64,000 bases of DNA from CBDDLD01 sp965250025 (lineage in GTDB: Bacteria; Bacteroidota; Bacteroidia; Flavobacteriales; Flavobacteriaceae): positions 1,054,001 to 1,118,000 of the forward strand of contig OZ252283.1 of NCBI GenBank assembly GCA_965250025.1, written 5' to 3'. The notes under the pieces were generated by a model, which saw only the letters and a list, made by a program, of their open reading frames with translations, made no database searches and had not been told where the DNA came from. How positions within the stretch are numbered: position 1 is the stretch's first letter; every line of letters starts with the position of its first letter. A program made the position numbers and the translations under genes. Below, one piece after another: positions 47,867-56,737 of the stretch.

Positions 47867-49279
47867 ATGAGACGTGTCATTGGTAGAGAAAAACAACTAG
47901 AGTTACTTAATAACGCCTTAAATTCAGATCAATCTGAGTTAATAGCTATTTATGGTCGACGGCGAGTAGGTAAAACGTTTCTTATAAGAGAGACTTATAA
48001 AAAGCAAATGGTTTTTGAGGTGTCGGGTATTCCTGATGGAAGCTATGCCGATCAGCTTGCAAACTTTTACAATGTACTTTGCTCTAAAAAAAGTAATTTT
48101 TCAAACCGTGATATTCCTAAAAATTGGTTAGAAGCATTTTTGATGTTGACTGAGTATCTTGATGGCTTAAAGCGAAAAGAGAAGCTTGTGATCTTTATTG
48201 ATGAGTTTCCCTGGATGTATACCCAACGTTCTAAATTTGTACAATTATTTGGGCATTTTTGGAACAGCTATTGTACCAAGCGAGATGATTTAATAGTGGT
48301 TGTTTGTGGTTCGGCAGCATCGTTTATGGTAAATAGAGTTATTAATGACCCTAAGGGGTTACATAATCGAATTACCATTCCTATTCGATTATTACCATTT
48401 AATTTATATGAAACAGAATTATTCCTAAAGTCAAAACGTGTTCATTTGGATCGTTATTCGTACTTACAGTTATATATGGCTATAGGTGGTATTCCTCATT
48501 ATTTGGAAAAAATACAGCCTGGTGATAGTGTGCCTGTAGCTATTGACAGGCTATGTTTTCAGGATAACGGTATCTTAGTTAATGAGTTTAATCAGGTGTT
48601 TGTTTCTCTTTTTGATGCTTCAGATAATCATATGCGTATAGTTGAAACTTTAGCATCCTCTCAAAATGGGATAAGCAGAATGGAACTTGTAAAAAAGACA
48701 AAAATTAATTCGGGAGGTACTTTAACGACAGTACTTTCGGAACTGAGAGAATCTGGTTTTATTTCTGAATATAGACCCTATAGTAATAAAAAGAAAGAAG
48801 TTTTATACCGTTTAACGGATGAGTATTCTATTTTTTACCTTAAGTACATCAAGAATAATAAAGGAAGAAGTTGGAAAACGTTATATACTTCAAGAAGTTA
48901 TGCCTCCTGGAGTGGTTTTGCTTTTGAAACATTATGTTTAAAGCACACACGTCAAATAGTAAAGTGCTTGGGGATTTCTGGTATAAATGCCCATAGCTCG
49001 AGTTGGAGAAATCCCAATGCACAAATAGATCTGCTTATTGATAGAAGCGATAGAACAATTAACATTTGTGAAATGAAATTTTCCGAAATGGAATTTGTTA
49101 TTAATAAAAAATATGCTGATAATATCAGAAATAAAAAACAAGAGTTTATTTCTGAAATGACAAAGCGTAAAAATGTCTTTGTCACTTTTGTTACTACGTT
49201 TGGCGTAAAACCCAATTTACATAGTAATACCGTTATGGATAACGAGGTAACAATGGATAGTCTGTTTGTGAAAGAATGA
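47867..49279 (+). CDS. AAA+ ATPase with C-terminal DUF234-type nuclease-like domain
   Basis: 470 residues from ATG 47867 (MRRVIGREKQLELLNNAL). Walker A is IYGRRRVGKTFLIRE and Walker B LVIFIDEFPWM, followed by a sensor-like VVVCGSAASFM and a RLLPFNLYE motif typical of the archaeal-type ATPase family (COG1672 kind). A winged-helix region follows (GISRMELVKKTKINSGGTLTTVLSELRESGFI). The C-terminal domain carries AQIDLLIDRSDRTINICEMKFSE, a D-xn-ExK arrangement of a PD-(D/E)XK nuclease. Role unknown. It is oriented against its minus-strand neighbours and is bounded at both ends by a duplicated palindrome that includes its promoter and its stop codon. Confidence 0.88.
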   Translation: MRRVIGREKQLELLNNALNSDQSELIAIYGRRRVGKTFLIRETYKKQMVFEVSGIPDGSYADQLANFYNVLCSKKSNFSNRDIPKNWLEAFLMLTEYLDGLKRKEKLVIFIDEFPWMYTQRSKFVQLFGHFWNSYCTKRDDLIVVVCGSAASFMVNRVINDPKGLHNRITIPIRLLPFNLYETELFLKSKRVHLDRYSYLQLYMAIGGIPHYLEKIQPGDSVPVAIDRLCFQDNGILVNEFNQVFVSLFDASDNHMRIVETLASSQNGISRMELVKKTKINSGGTLTTVLSELRESGFISEYRPYSNKKKEVLYRLTDEYSIFYLKYIKNNKGRSWKTLYTSRSYASWSGFAFETLCLKHTRQIVKCLGISGINAHSSSWRNPNAQIDLLIDRSDRTINICEMKFSEMEFVINKKYADNIRNKKQEFISEMTKRKNVFVTFVTTFGVKPNLHSNTVMDNEVTMDSLFVKE

Positions 49280-49331
49280 TTCTATACTCAGCCAAATATG
49301 GTGGGTAATATTTACTTTTGGCTGAGTATAG
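49275..49331. repeat. right 57-nt palindromic repeat bounding the ATPase cassette
   Basis: Arms CTATACTCAGCCAAA (49282-49296) and TTTGGCTGAGTATAG (49317-49331) are a perfect 15-bp inverted repeat around a 20-nt core. The core-arm junction again holds a promoter-like TACTTTTG (49313-49320). The first six bases (AATGAT) include the ATPase stop codon and match AATGAC in the left copy. Confidence 0.9.
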
Positions 49332-49348
49332 TTTATTTAGATAAAATC

Positions 49349-49975
49349 TTAAACGTTTCTTTGTTTGTTGATTTCGTCTTGCAACTGACGTCTTACTTTT
49401 TGTTCGCGTTCCAAAGCATTTCTTCTGTGTTCATCAAACTCTTCTTCAACTTCTGCCAGCTTTTGATTGGCACTTCTGGTAACAGCATTACTATTTTTGA
49501 ATTTAAAGATGAAGAATAATAGTAATACGATAAGCAAAGCAATAATACTCCACATTAGAGCATTGTAATTGGCTTTACTCATTTGCATGCCAAATAAGGC
49601 CATGCTGTCTTTTTCTTCATTAGTAGCATCTAAGTTGTTTTGAGTTTTAGACAAGTCAGCCTTTAGTGTAGCAATTTCTGCAGCATGTTTTTCAACAATG
49701 CTCTGAGTGTCTGCCAAATTCTTATGGGCTACATTTAAGGAGTCAGTAACGTGTTGTTTTAAGGTCGTTATCCAGTTTTGTCTTATAACTTTAAATACAC
49801 GGCCTTTTTCATCTCGCCAACGACTCGATTTTTGAATTACATAGTCAAATTGATTATCTATTGTTCCGGAATCAAGGGATAATTCTTCCGAGGTTTGCTC
49901 TTGTTCTTGAGCATTAGCTGTATACAGGTTGGTAGCTATGAATAAAACGACGATAATACTTAAAAAACGTTTCAT
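49349..49975 (-). CDS. exported coiled-coil protein with one membrane helix
   Basis: 208 residues. Signal peptide (ending YTANAQ), then a globular part (FDYVIQKSSRWRDEKGRVFKVIRQNWITTLK) and a coiled coil (about 75-125, LADTQSIVEKHAAEIATLK). A transmembrane helix (NALMWSIIALLIVLLLFFIFKF) and a second charged coiled coil (AEVEEEFDEHRRNALEREQK) close the protein. Relatives in this family are sometimes mislabelled tRNA methyltransferase because they neighbour trmD. Function unknown; the architecture suggests an envelope scaffold. Confidence 0.78.
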   Translation of the reverse strand: MKRFLSIIVVLFIATNLYTANAQEQEQTSEELSLDSGTIDNQFDYVIQKSSRWRDEKGRVFKVIRQNWITTLKQHVTDSLNVAHKNLADTQSIVEKHAAEIATLKADLSKTQNNLDATNEEKDSMALFGMQMSKANYNALMWSIIALLIVLLLFFIFKFKNSNAVTRSANQKLAEVEEEFDEHRRNALEREQKVRRQLQDEINKQRNV

Positions 49976-50098
49976 TTTTGAGTTGGTTTAAATATGGTTA
50001 GGTAAACGTTGTGACAATATAATAACTTTAAACGAATAGCCTCACTTATTTGTGAGGCTATTACATATACGCATAAAAACTTATTTTGGATTATTTGA

Positions 50099-51547
50099 CT
50101 AATAGTAAGTATAGCGTCTTACTTTAGAAATGTATTTTGCCAATCGTATGACCTGATGACTGTAACCATATTCGTTGTCATACCAGATATATAAAATGGC
50201 ATTTTTACCATCAGTTCTAACCACAGTAGCTTTACTGTCATATATAGATGGTGCAGAGCTTCCTACGATATCACTTGATACTAACTCATCACTCATTTCA
50301 TATTTGATCTGTTCGACGAGATCCCCCTCCAGAGCGTACTTTTTCATTATAGCATTCATGCTATCTACAGAAGTTTCTTTTTCAAGTTCCAGATTTAAAA
50401 TTGCTAATGACCCGTTTGGTACTGGCACTCTGATGGCGTTTGAAGTTAATTTGCCTTCTAAAGATGGTAATGCTTTGCTCACAGCTTTTCCAGCACCAGT
50501 TTCAGTAATAACCATATTTAAACCTGCAGCACGCCCTCTTCGGTATTTTTTATGAAAATTATCTACCAGATTTTGATCATTAGTGTAAGCATGAATGGTT
50601 TCTAAATGACCACTTTTTATACCATAAGAATCTTCCACAGCTTTTAAAATGGGAGTGATGGCATTCGTAGTACAAGAGGCCGCTGAGAATATCTTAACTT
50701 CATCCGGGTTGTTTTCTAAATGATTGACACCATGAACAATATTTGGAACGCCTTTTCCAGGAGCGGTCAATAATACCTTCTCAACACCTTTGGCTTTTAA
50801 GTGTCTGCTCAGAGCTTCGTTGTCTCTAAAAGCCCCTGTATTGTCAATAACCAATGCATTTTGGATGCCATATTTTGAGTAATCAATATCTTCCGGTGCA
50901 TTAGCAGAAATAATATTTACAGTTGTACCATTAATAATTAATGCTTCATTTTCGGCATCTACGGTTACCGTACCTGAAAAGTCACCATGTACCGAATCAT
51001 TTCGTAATAAAGAAGCTCTTTTCTCTAAAACCGTTTCATTTATCGCACCTCTGGTAACAATGGCTCTAAGGCGTAACTGATTACCTTTACCGGTACGTGT
51101 CATAAGCTCACGAGCTACCAAACGTCCTATACGACCAAAACCATAAAGAATAACATCTTTCGGCGTGATTTTATCGTTGTCTGTTGCCGATTTTAATTTT
51201 TCAGCAACAAAGGCTGTGGCATTAGCAAATTTTTGATCCTCTAAGTGATATTCGTAGGTTAGTTTACCTATGTCTAACTTAGCTGGTGGTAAGTCCAGAG
51301 TATTTATAGCTTTAGCTATTTCTACCGAATCAAAGATAGAGATTGGTTTTTGTACAAACTCACCTGCATATTCGTGTAGGTTTAAGATCTCACTGACAGT
51401 TCTGTCAATTAATTGATTTCTGAATATGACAAGTTCTATAGATTTATCATACCATAAATCGCTTACAGTTTTTATAAATTCTACAGTTGCTTTCCTGCGA
51501 TCAGCCTGAAATGCTAATTCTTGCTCATAAGTTCCATTAAAACTCAT
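50099..51547 (-). CDS. gap: glyceraldehyde-3-phosphate dehydrogenase, long form
   Basis: 482 residues, with about 130 residues of extra N-terminal helical sequence before the Rossmann motif LYGFGRIGRLVARE. Catalytic Cys in FSAASCTTNAITPIL, followed by HLETIHAYTNDQNLVDNFHK, RAAGLNMVITETGAGKAVSKALP, and the C-terminal WYDNEYGYSHQVIRLAKYI. It oxidises glyceraldehyde-3-phosphate in glycolysis or the reverse. The long form is the usual one in Bacteroidota. TATTTTTG lies 33 nt upstream as the promoter element. Confidence 0.94.
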   Translation of the reverse strand: MSFNGTYEQELAFQADRRKATVEFIKTVSDLWYDKSIELVIFRNQLIDRTVSEILNLHEYAGEFVQKPISIFDSVEIAKAINTLDLPPAKLDIGKLTYEYHLEDQKFANATAFVAEKLKSATDNDKITPKDVILYGFGRIGRLVARELMTRTGKGNQLRLRAIVTRGAINETVLEKRASLLRNDSVHGDFSGTVTVDAENEALIINGTTVNIISANAPEDIDYSKYGIQNALVIDNTGAFRDNEALSRHLKAKGVEKVLLTAPGKGVPNIVHGVNHLENNPDEVKIFSAASCTTNAITPILKAVEDSYGIKSGHLETIHAYTNDQNLVDNFHKKYRRGRAAGLNMVITETGAGKAVSKALPSLEGKLTSNAIRVPVPNGSLAILNLELEKETSVDSMNAIMKKYALEGDLVEQIKYEMSDELVSSDIVGSSAPSIYDSKATVVRTDGKNAILYIWYDNEYGYSHQVIRLAKYISKVRRYTYY

Positions 51548-51579
51548 TAGTTGTGGTGTTTAGTTTTTAAAATTTGCCG

Positions 51580-51587
51580 CAAAAATA
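51580..51587 (-). promoter_or_regulatory. -7 promoter element of gap
   Basis: TATTTTTG on the minus strand matches TAnnTTTG and ends 32 nt upstream of the gap ATG. It lies downstream of the htrA terminator, so gap is transcribed independently. Confidence 0.55.
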
Positions 51588-51622
51588 ATATATTTCAAAC
51601 GTTTTCGTAAAAGATATTTCAT

Positions 51623-51653
51623 AAAAAAGCACTTTAGTAAAAACTAAAGTGCT
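51623..51653 (-). terminator. terminator downstream of htrA
   Basis: AGCACTTTAG (51628-51637)/CTAAAGTGCT (51644-51653), a perfect 10-bp stem. On the minus strand it is followed by TTTTTT. It lies about 180 nt after the htrA stop; the intervening bases show nothing else that I can support. Confidence 0.82.
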
Positions 51654-51829
51654 AAGAATTTTAAAATGGTTTTTTTTAGGTCTTAACCAATGCTATAGAA
51701 TTTTTAAAGGCAGCAGCAATAATATTAATATTAGGCCATCCGTTTTTAGATATGAAATACAGAAAACAAAATTACAAGATTTACATTGCGACCTATTTGC
51801 CACATATGAACATGTGTTTTCGCCTTTAA

Positions 51830-53242
51830 TTATCTAAAAATGATTTCTTTTCTTTCTAAATCATTGTTAATATATCCCAGTTTTTCAATATTACTTTCGA
51901 AGTCATTTCCATATTTTGCTTTTAATCTAGAGATATCTTCAATAGATTCAATTTTTGTATCGTTAATAGATGTTATAATGTATCCTCTTCTAATGCCTAC
52001 ATTATGATATAACCATCGATTTTGATTATCCTGAATTAAAACGCCATTTGAAATGTCATATTTCTCCTTTATGTTACTTGGGAGGTTTCGCAGTTTCAAA
52101 TCCATGAATTCAATGCTTGACATTTCACTACTTGATAATGTTACTTGGATATTTTTTATTTCATCATCTCTAAGCACCTCAACATTAATAATATCATTAG
52201 GATTTTTAGTTTTAAGATAACCTCTAAGGTCTGAGAATTTGGAAATATCTATATTGTCAATTTTCTTAATGACATCACCAGACCTAATTCCGGCTTTGTC
52301 TGCACCAGTATCTTTTTCTACGTCACTAACATAAAAGCCTTCGGTAGTATTGAGCTTATATTTCTTTGCAGCTTTACTATTTAATGTGCCTCCGACAACA
52401 CCTAAGATCCCATTTTGTACGTTCCCATATTCCATGATATCATTAACAACTTTTCGGGCAATATTACTTGGTACTGCAAACGAATAACCAATATAAGAGC
52501 CGGTTTGTGAAGAAATGGCGGTGTTAATCCCTATCAATTCTCCACTGCTATTTACCAAGGCACCACCGGAATTCCCAGGATTTACAGCAGCATCAGTTTG
52601 TATGAACGATTGTTCGGATCTGCCGGTTAGATCTCTGGCTTTAGCACTAATAATTCCTGCTGTTACTGTTGATGTTAGATTAAAAGGATTACCTACGGCT
52701 AACACCCATTCGCCAATTTTAGCATCATCAGAATCCCCAAAAGTGATAAATGGCAGGTCTTCATCCGTATCTATTTTTAGTAGTGCGATGTCTGTGTCTG
52801 TGTCTGTACCAACTAATTCGGCTATAAAACTTTTATTATTATTCAAAGTGATACTGATCTCTCGGGCACTGGCTATAACGTGATTATTGGTAATAATGTA
52901 TCCATCAGGTGAGATAATTACACCGCTACCAGTGCCTATTTGGGCACGTTGAGAGCGTCTTCCGTAAAACAAATCTTGTAATGATGCAGGGGCAGAAACA
53001 ATGGCTGTATTTTTAACATGTACCACAGCATCTATGGTTTTTTCAGCAGCACTTTCAAAATTTGGAACTTCAATAGCTGTTGTTGTATTTAATCCGGTAG
53101 AGGTGGGGATAAAGACCGGTAACTCCTGAGGGGTTTCTTCTACAAGAACAGGTTTTTCATCTTCGATAAACAATTTGTAGCCACCTAATGTTAATAGACC
53201 ACCTAATGCCGAAACGCAAACTAATGATAATATCTTCTTCAT
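51830..53242 (-). CDS. htrA: HtrA/DegP-type periplasmic serine protease
   Basis: 470 residues. An N-terminal signal or anchor (ILSLVCVSALGGLLTLGGYKLFI) is followed by the trypsin-like domain with His in IITNNHVIA, Asp in DTDTDIALLKI and Ser in AVNPGNSGGALVN. Two PDZ domains follow; the first has GFYVSDVEKDTGADKAGIRSGDVI and the second, at about residue 375 onward, is more degenerate. It degrades or refolds misfolded envelope proteins. Length and order match the DegQ/DegP group. It is alone on its strand between the dapF operon and gap. Confidence 0.94.
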   Translation of the reverse strand: MKKILSLVCVSALGGLLTLGGYKLFIEDEKPVLVEETPQELPVFIPTSTGLNTTTAIEVPNFESAAEKTIDAVVHVKNTAIVSAPASLQDLFYGRRSQRAQIGTGSGVIISPDGYIITNNHVIASAREISITLNNNKSFIAELVGTDTDTDIALLKIDTDEDLPFITFGDSDDAKIGEWVLAVGNPFNLTSTVTAGIISAKARDLTGRSEQSFIQTDAAVNPGNSGGALVNSSGELIGINTAISSQTGSYIGYSFAVPSNIARKVVNDIMEYGNVQNGILGVVGGTLNSKAAKKYKLNTTEGFYVSDVEKDTGADKAGIRSGDVIKKIDNIDISKFSDLRGYLKTKNPNDIINVEVLRDDEIKNIQVTLSSSEMSSIEFMDLKLRNLPSNIKEKYDISNGVLIQDNQNRWLYHNVGIRRGYIITSINDTKIESIEDISRLKAKYGNDFESNIEKLGYINNDLERKEIIFR

Positions 53243-53352
53243 AATTTTCAGATTTAAGTTTAACTATACTAACGATTAAAATTAATTATTTATTGATTTT
53301 CAAATTCAACTTTAACTATGATTTAACAGGCCTTGTTCCCGTCTAATATTTA

Positions 53353-53360
53353 TATATTTG
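53353..53360 (+). promoter_or_regulatory. -7 promoter element of the dapF operon
   Basis: TATATTTG, a perfect match. It ends only 9 nt before the preferred dapF ATG (53370), so the transcript would be leaderless or nearly so. The TTG at 53358 is part of this box. Confidence 0.6.
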
Positions 53361-53369
53361 CAGCTAATA

Positions 53370-54146
53370 ATGACAATACATTTTTATAAATATCAAGGCA
53401 CCGGAAACGATTTCATTCTTATCGATAATCGTCAACAAATTTTTGACAAGAACAATGTTAAAAAGATTGCCCATCTGTGTGATCGACGTTTTGGTATAGG
53501 TGCGGATGGTCTGATTTTATTAGAGAACCATTCGAATCATGATTTTAAAATGGTTTATTACAATGCCGATGGAAATGAAAGTAGTATGTGTGGTAATGGT
53601 GGGCGTTGTATTACGGCTTTTGCTAAATTTCTTGGTATTATTGATAAGGAAACCGTGTTTGAAGCTATAGACGGAATTCATCGTGCCAAAATTGAAAATG
53701 GTATTGTTGAATTGCAAATGCAAGATGTAGACCGTATAGAATTATTTGACAATCATTTATTTCTTGATACCGGGTCGCCTCACCATGTTGAATTAGTTGA
53801 AGATGTTCAATCGTATGACGTAAAGTCTACAGGAGCTAAAATAAGATATGGGATGCCTTATGGTCAATCGGGTGCTAATGTCAATTTTGTGACTCAAGTC
53901 TCTGATGATACATTTGCAGTACGTACCTATGAGCGTGGTGTAGAGGATGAAACCTTATCTTGTGGCACGGGTGTTACGGCAGTGGCATTAGGGATGAATT
54001 ATCATGGTAAAACCATTAAAAATAAGGTGCATTTAAATACTATGGGCGGGCGTTTAACGGTTGTATTCTCAAGAACAGACGGCGGTTATACCAATATATG
54101 GTTAATTGGTCCTGCGACTCAGGTTTTTAAAGGTGAGATTGCATGA
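53370..54146 (+). CDS. dapF: diaminopimelate epimerase
   Basis: Converts LL- to meso-diaminopimelate for peptidoglycan and lysine synthesis, without a cofactor. From ATG 53370 the 258-residue protein starts MTIHFYKYQGTGNDFILIDNR. It carries both active-site cysteines: SSMCGNGGRC (first) and DETLSCGTGVTAVAL (second). The substrate-binding GSPHHVELV and YGQSGANVNFV segments are present. First gene of a plus-strand unit: its stop overlaps the ATG of the acetyltransferase gene. Confidence 0.95.
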   Translation: MTIHFYKYQGTGNDFILIDNRQQIFDKNNVKKIAHLCDRRFGIGADGLILLENHSNHDFKMVYYNADGNESSMCGNGGRCITAFAKFLGIIDKETVFEAIDGIHRAKIENGIVELQMQDVDRIELFDNHLFLDTGSPHHVELVEDVQSYDVKSTGAKIRYGMPYGQSGANVNFVTQVSDDTFAVRTYERGVEDETLSCGTGVTAVALGMNYHGKTIKNKVHLNTMGGRLTVVFSRTDGGYTNIWLIGPATQVFKGEIA

Positions 54147-54667
54147 TGACATTGAAAGGAAATACTGTTTTTTTAAGAGCATTGGAGCCTGAAGATTTGG
54201 AATTCGTTTATGCTATTGAAAATGATGAAAGCATATGGGAGTTAAGCCATACTCAAACACCTTATTCAAGATTTTTAATAAAGCAATATTTAGAAGCAGC
54301 GTACAAGGATATTTACGAAGCCAAACAACTCCGGTTGGTCATTTCTGATTATGATAATAATACTTTGGGATTGATTGATGTTTTTGATTTTGATTTTAAA
54401 AATAAAAAAGCAGGTATAGGACTTCTTATAAAAGATCATAAAGACAGGGGGAAAGGGTACGGGAAAGAAGCCTTAGCCTTACTTATTGATTATTGTTTTA
54501 ATCAACTGCATTTGCATCAGCTGTACTGCAACATCTCTGAATCTAACACTGCAAGTTTAAAACTTTTTCAGGGTCAGGGATTCAAAACCATAGGATTGAA
54601 GAAGGATTGGACTTTTTCGAATGATAGTTATTACAACGAATATTTACTTCAACTTATAAATACCTAA
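54143..54667 (+). CDS. GNAT-family N-acetyltransferase
   Basis: 174 residues of the RimJ/RimL-like acetyltransferase type: LKGNTVFLRALEPEDLEFVYAIEND at the N-terminus and the acetyl-CoA loop GIGLLIKDHKDRGKGYGKEAL. A C-terminal helix follows (LHQLYCNISESNTASLKLFQGQGFK). The substrate (protein N-terminus, amino sugar or other) is open. The ATG overlaps the dapF TGA (ATGA); a second ATG at 54146 is equally possible. It ends exactly before mltG. Confidence 0.88.
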   Translation: MMTLKGNTVFLRALEPEDLEFVYAIENDESIWELSHTQTPYSRFLIKQYLEAAYKDIYEAKQLRLVISDYDNNTLGLIDVFDFDFKNKKAGIGLLIKDHKDRGKGYGKEALALLIDYCFNQLHLHQLYCNISESNTASLKLFQGQGFKTIGLKKDWTFSNDSYYNEYLLQLINT

Positions 54668-55711
54668 ATGTATATTAAAAAGATACTTTGGGCGATTGCC
54701 CTAATTGGATTAGTGATTGCCGGAATCATAGCTTATTATATATATGGGGCTATGTTTAGCCCAAATACAGCTTTTGATAACGATAAAGCATATATTTATA
54801 TTCCGTCCGGGTCAAAGTACATGGACGTTAGAAAACAATTACAACCATTACTTAAAGATATCGAAACATTTGATGCCTTGGCCAAACAAAAACAATACGT
54901 TTCTAATGTAAAGGCAGGGCGATATATGATTCGTAAGGGTATGAATAACAATGATATTATCAATTCGATACGTAGTCGTAATCTACCAGTCAGAGTATCA
55001 TTTAATAATCAGAATACCATAGAAGCTTTAGCTGGCAGGATAAGTAGACAGATAGAAGCCGATAGTGTTTCTTTAGTAGAAACGATGAGGGATTCTACAT
55101 TTTTAGCTGACAATGGTTTCAATAAGGCTACTGCACTAAGCATTTATTTGCCTAATAGTTATGATTTTTTCTGGAATACCAATGCAGAAGATTTCAGAAC
55201 AAAAATGTTTAAAGAATATCAGAAATTCTGGAATGATGACCGTAAGTCTAAAGCTGAAGCCTTAGGCTTAAGTTATAATGAAATAATGACTTTAGCATCT
55301 ATAGTATATGAAGAATCTAAAAAAGCAGATGAGCAGCCTAGAGTAGCAGGGGTATACATAAACAGGCTTAAAATTGGTATGCCGCTTCAGGCAGATCCCA
55401 CTATAAAATTTGCGGCGTATCAGCTCCCTAAGTACAGAAATACTATTATTAGAAGAGTGCTTAACGTTCATAAAGATATAGAATCACCTTACAATACCTA
55501 TAAATATGCCGGACTTCCTCCGGGACCTGTAGCTATGCCCGATTTATCGGCAATTAAAGCGGTTTTGAATTATGAAAAACACAAGTACTTCTACTTTGCT
55601 GCTGATCCTAAACGTTTGGGATATCATAAGTTCGCAAAAACATTAACACAGCATAATGTCAATGCTAGAGCTTATCAACGCTATTTAAATGCACAAGGCA
55701 TCAAAAAATAA
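54668..55711 (+). CDS. mltG: endolytic murein transglycosylase
   Basis: 347 residues. One N-terminal membrane helix (ILWAIALIGLVIAGIIAYYIYG), then a LysM-like region (about 45-120) and the YceG/MltG catalytic domain. The catalytic Glu is in TLASIVYEESKKADEQPRVAGVYINRL, with family motifs GMPLQADPTIKFA, SPYNTYKYAGLPPGPVAMP and YFYFAADPKRLGYHKFAKT. It cleaves nascent glycan strands at the inner membrane and sets glycan length. It overlaps the following DUF2279 gene by 23 nt. Confidence 0.94.
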   Translation: MYIKKILWAIALIGLVIAGIIAYYIYGAMFSPNTAFDNDKAYIYIPSGSKYMDVRKQLQPLLKDIETFDALAKQKQYVSNVKAGRYMIRKGMNNNDIINSIRSRNLPVRVSFNNQNTIEALAGRISRQIEADSVSLVETMRDSTFLADNGFNKATALSIYLPNSYDFFWNTNAEDFRTKMFKEYQKFWNDDRKSKAEALGLSYNEIMTLASIVYEESKKADEQPRVAGVYINRLKIGMPLQADPTIKFAAYQLPKYRNTIIRRVLNVHKDIESPYNTYKYAGLPPGPVAMPDLSAIKAVLNYEKHKYFYFAADPKRLGYHKFAKTLTQHNVNARAYQRYLNAQGIKK

Positions 55712-56621
55712 GAAGGTGAGGTATTGGCTCATATATATTATAATTATATCTTGCTTTTCTCTGAATGGTTTTGGACAATCTAAATTCAATGCTTTTTTTA
55801 AACCAAGCGATTCCCTAAACACCCAACGTAGAAATGCAGTGATCATATCAGAAGCTGCATTAGGCACTGTTTCTTTATTAGCTCTGGACCAATTGTGGTA
55901 TAGTGATTTTCAAAGATCCAGCTTTCAAACTACTAATGATAACAGCGAATGGTTACAGATGGATAAATTAGGGCATGTTTTTTCGGCATATCAAATGGGT
56001 AGAGTAGGTGCCAATGCCTTAAAATGGAGTGGTGTAAGTCAAAAGGATCAACTGATTTATGGTGCCACTTTAGGATTTACGTTTTTAACAGCCGTAGAGG
56101 TCTTAGACGGATTTTCTGAAGAGTGGGGATTTTCGTGGGGAGATATGGCTTCTAATGCTTTAGGAACAGGATTATATATAGGGCAAGAGTTGTTATGGCA
56201 AGAGCAACGATTTACTTTGAAATTTTCATTCAACAGTTCGCCTTATGCTACTCAGAATCCTGATAAATTGGGCGATGGCCTTTTAGAAGAAGTACTGAAA
56301 GACTATAATGGGCAAACGTATTGGTTGAGTGGAAATTTTAATTCGTTTTTTAAAAATGACTTTTTACCCGATTGGTTCAATATTGCTTTTGGATATGGTG
56401 CAGATGGTATGATTACCGGGCGTAATAATGCTATAGAATTTCCAAATCAAAATAGGACAAGACAATACTATCTCAGTTTTGATATTGATTTCACGAGAAT
56501 TAAAACAAAATCACACGTCTTAAGAACACTATTTGACGTTATTAACGTTATAAAGGTGCCTTCTCCAACGTTTGAGATCAATAGCGAAGGACGCGCAAAG
56601 TTCCATTATATCTACTTTTAA
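55689..56621 (+). CDS. DUF2279 (YfiM-like) envelope protein
   Basis: 310 residues with an N-terminal signal segment (WLIYIIIISCFSLNGFGQ). The family hallmark is WLQMDKLGHVFSAYQMGRVGANALKWSG, with His and Asp residues. Hydrophobic segments and the charged WGDMASNALG motif follow. The second half has aromatic beta-type sequence ending KFHYIYF, as for an outer-membrane barrel. Function unknown. It overlaps mltG by 23 nt, and the dapF-GNAT-mltG-DUF2279 order suggests a cell-wall context. Confidence 0.85.
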   Translation: MHKASKNKKVRYWLIYIIIISCFSLNGFGQSKFNAFFKPSDSLNTQRRNAVIISEAALGTVSLLALDQLWYSDFQRSSFQTTNDNSEWLQMDKLGHVFSAYQMGRVGANALKWSGVSQKDQLIYGATLGFTFLTAVEVLDGFSEEWGFSWGDMASNALGTGLYIGQELLWQEQRFTLKFSFNSSPYATQNPDKLGDGLLEEVLKDYNGQTYWLSGNFNSFFKNDFLPDWFNIAFGYGADGMITGRNNAIEFPNQNRTRQYYLSFDIDFTRIKTKSHVLRTLFDVINVIKVPSPTFEINSEGRAKFHYIYF

Positions 56622-56673
56622 CAAGTTTTAACAACCTTTAATCGTCTGATTTTCAAATATTACGAAAATATCG

Positions 56674-56681
56674 TATATTTG
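56674..56681 (+). promoter_or_regulatory. -7 promoter element of the lysozyme-like protein gene
   Basis: TATATTTG, perfect match, 56 nt before the ATG at 56738. It separates this gene from the dapF operon. Confidence 0.58.
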
Positions 56682-56737
56682 CACGCGAATTAAAAGAAGG
56701 TTGTTTTATTACAAATTCTTATTAAAAATTGGCTGTT

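Noticed and set aside
51649..51837. 62-aa plus-strand ORF between gap and htrA
   Set aside because: It begins inside the htrA terminator hairpin and overlaps the htrA 3' end, with no promoter and no recognisable motif.
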